Shown here: positions 62,901 through 64,000 of the stretch, piece by piece | Numbering within the stretch: position 1 is the first letter of the stretch | How the letters are laid out: each line of letters starts with the position of its first letter | Assembly (NCBI RefSeq): GCF_014648075.1 | Contig: NZ_BMQK01000012.1 | Coordinates: forward strand, 163,074 to 227,073 | DNA length: 64,000 nucleotides | Source: Streptomyces ruber | Lineage (GTDB): Bacteria > Actinomycetota > Actinomycetes > Streptomycetales > Streptomycetaceae | Direction: 5' to 3' | The notes under the pieces: generated by a model | Seen by the model: the letters and a program-made list of their open reading frames with translations, nothing else | Databases searched by the model: none | What the model was told of the DNA's origin: nothing | Translations under genes and position numbers: made by a program

Positions 62901-63085
62901 AGGATCCGACTCTCGGGGAAGCACTCCAGCGCGCACGCGGCAGCCATGATCGTTTTACCAGACCCGGTCGCTGACACGATCGTCCCACGGGCACCCTGAG
63001 GCGGCACAGATGACCTTGCAGGAAATCCGACCCACTTTCGGAAACTCGACTTCTGCTCTACCTGGTGCTCCCTGAGCTGAATCAC
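59951..63085 (-). CDS. Telomere-adjacent SF2 helicase (TtrA-like)
   Basis: 1044 residues; the GTG at 63085 follows GAGGAGG. Helicase core: Walker A SATGSGKT (38-45), IVDEAHGTAGD (DEAH at 174-177), LYLTATPRI (motif III) and QNIGRALRLN (motif VI). Three helicase-associated repeats follow (WERKLAALRAYRRATGHLAP, then WQRHYRVLADLVDADGHLPD, then FQRGLAALAQWVEREG). The Cys/His-rich tail RHHHDECDTVLYEGGACTCD may bind metal. Such helicases lie at the ends of Streptomyces chromosomes and linear plasmids; TtrA has been implicated in conjugal transfer. Starts 915 bases from the end of the window. Confidence 0.9.
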   Translation of the reverse strand: MIQLREHQVEQKSSFRKWVGFPARSSVPPQGARGTIVSATGSGKTIMAAACALECFPESRILVTVPTLDLLVQTAQAWRSVDHRSPMVAVCSLENDPVLNELGVRTTTNPIQLALWAGRGPVIVFATYASLVDREDIDAPEGQRKVRGPLEAALAGGERLYGQQMAGFDLAIVDEAHGTAGDLGRPWAAIHDNQRIPADFRLYLTATPRILAAPRPQKGADGQEAEIATMADDPEGTYGAWLAELGLSEAIERGILAGFEIDVLEIRDPSPVLGESEEAQRGRRLALLQTALLEHAAAYNLRTVMTFHQKVEEAAAFAEKLPKTAGELYTNDASDKDLAAAGKLPVSSIDAAFYELEPGRHVSPERVWSAWLCGDHLVAERREVLQQFANGIDAAGRRVHRAFLASCRVLGEGVDITGERGVEAVCFADTRGSQVEIVQNIGRALRLNKDGSTKVARIIVPVFLEPGEDPTDMVASASFRPLVAVLQGLRSHDERLVEQLASRALTSGKRKVHIQRDEDGQIIGADGADDGEDQEDDDTDGAVESALLHFSTPRDAATIAAFLRTRVYRPESLVWLEGYQALLRWRKENEITGLYAVPYDVEVEVGVTKDFPLGRWVHQQRKALRAGELEDRRKTLLDAPEAGMVWEPGEEAWERKLAALRAYRRATGHLAPRQDTVWGEGDAMVPIGQHMANLRRKGGLGKDTERAAVRAQRLAAIDEDWNCPWPLDWQRHYRVLADLVDADGHLPDITPGVLMDGDDLGTWLKRQKNSGTWKLLSTEQQERLTRLGVTPAEAPSPAPAAPRATKGQSKASQAFQRGLAALAQWVEREGAQRPVPRKAVEVLPDGTETKLGVWVSNTRARRDKLTGDQQAALAALGVPWAKAAAVPVPSSGPAPKGGGPAQPFPPEVSKQGQHVPHADTLTDEEREAEAACGRARMQRLAELTRKHTKAELLRMAYAGGLVNHNSPEKWRKDEIASAVVDNELRVAVRSGADQPPAPPASATPPKQTSVRHHHDECDTVLYEGGACTCDLIEQYEPPSDRDDY

Positions 63086-63136
63086 AGACCCTCCTCACCT
63101 CTCCAACCTCGGCAATGATAAAGACTCAGCAGAACG

Positions 63137-63565
63137 TCAGATGTGATTGCGGTGGAGGATGGCACGAACAGCAGCCTCGAACTCACGCACCGCCAAGCCG
63201 TGTTCATCGCGAGCCGCGTCCCAGGCCGAATCCTGCCCGTATGAATCCCGAAGCCGATAGTACGCATCCATCAGACGGGAAGCCCGAGAGCGAAGCTGTT
63301 CACTACCAGGAGTCATGAAAAACTGGGTCGTTACCTCGTAGCGGAGAGGATCTGCAACGGCCAGATCTGACACCGCCACACCAGCTGTAGAAGCGTCAAG
63401 GAGCTGCCCACACAGCCGGTTGTACATGGAGGAGAGTCGCACACTTACTTCTACGAGTCGATTCACTTCCTCTTTGTGCCTTTCGACTCTGCGTCGAATG
63501 AAATCGCCGAAGAGAACCAGAGTTCCACCGAGAATTGCTCCAAGCAGTGCCAGCACACTTTGCAC
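63137..63565 (-). CDS. Small membrane-anchored protein next to the telomere
   Basis: 142 residues from the GTG at 63565, with GGAG seven bases upstream; longer in-frame starts exist but lack a binding site. One N-terminal transmembrane helix (about 3-21, VLALLGAILGGTLVLFGDFI) followed by a basic, helical cytoplasmic domain (RRRVERHKEEVNRLVEVSVR, RASRLMDAYYRLRDSYGQDS). No family recognised. First gene inward of the telomere and 51 bases upstream of the helicase, so probably co-transcribed with it. Confidence 0.6.
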   Translation of the reverse strand: MQSVLALLGAILGGTLVLFGDFIRRRVERHKEEVNRLVEVSVRLSSMYNRLCGQLLDASTAGVAVSDLAVADPLRYEVTTQFFMTPGSEQLRSRASRLMDAYYRLRDSYGQDSAWDAARDEHGLAVREFEAAVRAILHRNHI

Positions 63566-63729
63566 TTCATCACTCCGCAACGTAGGACCTCCTGTGGTTC
63601 TTCCAACACTACATGCTGCATCATCCGACATGTGCGATACATTGGAACCACGCGAACGAGCACCTCCCACAGCCAGCCAGGTCCAAGTCACCACCTCGGC
63701 TGCTCCCCGCTCTCGCTGCCCGGGCCGTA

Positions 63730-64000
63730 GGCCCGTTGGCCGACCCGCGCAGCGGAGCCGGCCTTTTGGGTGCACAGCGCCCTCGGGTGGCTGGAGCGCA
63801 GCGGAGGCCACCCTGTGGGGACGCAGTCCCCGCAGCTCCGGGAGCGCAGCGGACGGAGTGTCACCGGCCCGGCGCAGCCGGGCCGGTGGGCTGCTCGCGC
63901 AGCGAGCAGCAGCGCTCACGCGGAGCGGGAGCGCAACACCCGCGCTGCGCGCGGGTGTTCGCTTGCCCATCGCGCAGCGATGGGGTACCCGCTCCGCGGG
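63730..64000. other. Telomere of a linear replicon
   Basis: A chain of hairpins, most with GCA/TGC-type loops: 63988-64000 CCCGC-TCC-GCGGG; 63966-63984 CCCATCGC-GCA-GCGATGGG; 63935-63959 (11-bp arms AACACCCGCGC); 63912-63934; 63890-63910 GCTGCTCGC-GCA-GCGAGCAGC; 63862-63888 (12-bp arms CACCGGCCCGGC); 63836-63858; 63784-63812 (GGGTGGC/GCCACCC). Read from the end the first bases are CCCGCGGAGCGGGTACCCCA, the conserved start of Streptomyces telomeres. These fold in the 3' overhang and are patched by terminal-protein-primed synthesis. Confidence 0.93.

Noticed and set aside
60851..62974. A 707-codon plus-strand frame opposite the terminal helicase
   Set aside because: Antisense shadow; helicase motifs are on the minus strand.
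63784..63999. CRISPR-like array, suggested by regularly spaced palindromes near the end
   Set aside because: The palindromes differ from one another and there are no equal repeats with spacers; the order and loops are those of a telomere.

Overview
The window is high-GC actinobacterial DNA that fits Streptomyces or a close relative. Codon third positions are strongly GC-biased, GTG starts and 4-bp GTGA/ATGA overlaps are frequent, and many families are streptomycete (DUF6114/DUF6230, DUF6233, RacP-like, CU044_5270-like, MmyB-type XRE regulators). The last ~250 bases are a chain of hairpins with GCA/TGC-type loops ending in CCCGCTCCGCGGG at base 64000. Read from the end inward this is the classic Streptomyces linear-replicon telomere, so the window is very probably the terminal 64 kb of a linear chromosome arm or a large linear plasmid. 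A TtrA-like terminal helicase sits next to the telomere, as expected.

Layout. Bases 1-5 kb: tail of an ABC exporter, a frameshifted unknown gene, a secreted protein/DUF6114/truncated DUF6230 set, and a TPR-protein/polyprenyl-synthase operon read leftward behind an inverted-repeat promoter region. 5-11.6 kb: an IS3 element, three overlapping secreted or hypothetical genes, a decayed IS5 element and a 3'-truncated ISAzo13 transposase. 11.8-20.4 kb: an ECF sigma factor with a membrane partner, a RacP-like plasmid gene, broken IS5/IS481 and other transposase remnants, and a MarR / alpha-beta hydrolase / epimerase locus. 20.4-23.3 kb: a tandemly duplicated pair of glycine-rich secreted proteins plus a small secreted protein. 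23.9-28.2 kb: a Mu/Tn7-like transposition module (HTH-AAA+ fusion, DDE transposase, second AAA+ ATPase, truncated fourth gene) cut by an IS3 element. 29.6-30.8 kb: an IS5-type element inside a UvrD-like helicase remnant.

31.6-38.8 kb is one complete Tn3-family transposon with 46-bp perfect terminal inverted repeats. It carries tnpA (broken by a 5-bp duplication), a TetR regulator, an FAD monooxygenase, a MITE-like hairpin element, a 42-bp perfect palindrome, a resolution site and a serine resolvase. 38.8-45.2 kb: a broken integrase, a VOC protein divergent from a WYL regulator, a second, truncated Tn3 tnpA and an intact IS256 element. 45.3-58.7 kb: redox and regulator genes (a MarR regulon with three copies of one palindromic operator; three MmyB-type XRE regulators divergent from, or facing, an oxidoreductase or hydrolase) among IS5, IS256 and IS6 remnants, a LysE exporter and a truncated diaminobutyrate aminotransferase. 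58.8-64 kb: a DUF4238 protein, the terminal helicase, a small membrane protein and the telomere.

No rRNA, tRNA or CRISPR array was seen. Many genes are broken by single-base shifts or in-frame stops, typical of a decaying terminal arm, but several shifts lie in G runs and could be sequencing errors. All family names are from reading the sequence; no database search was run.
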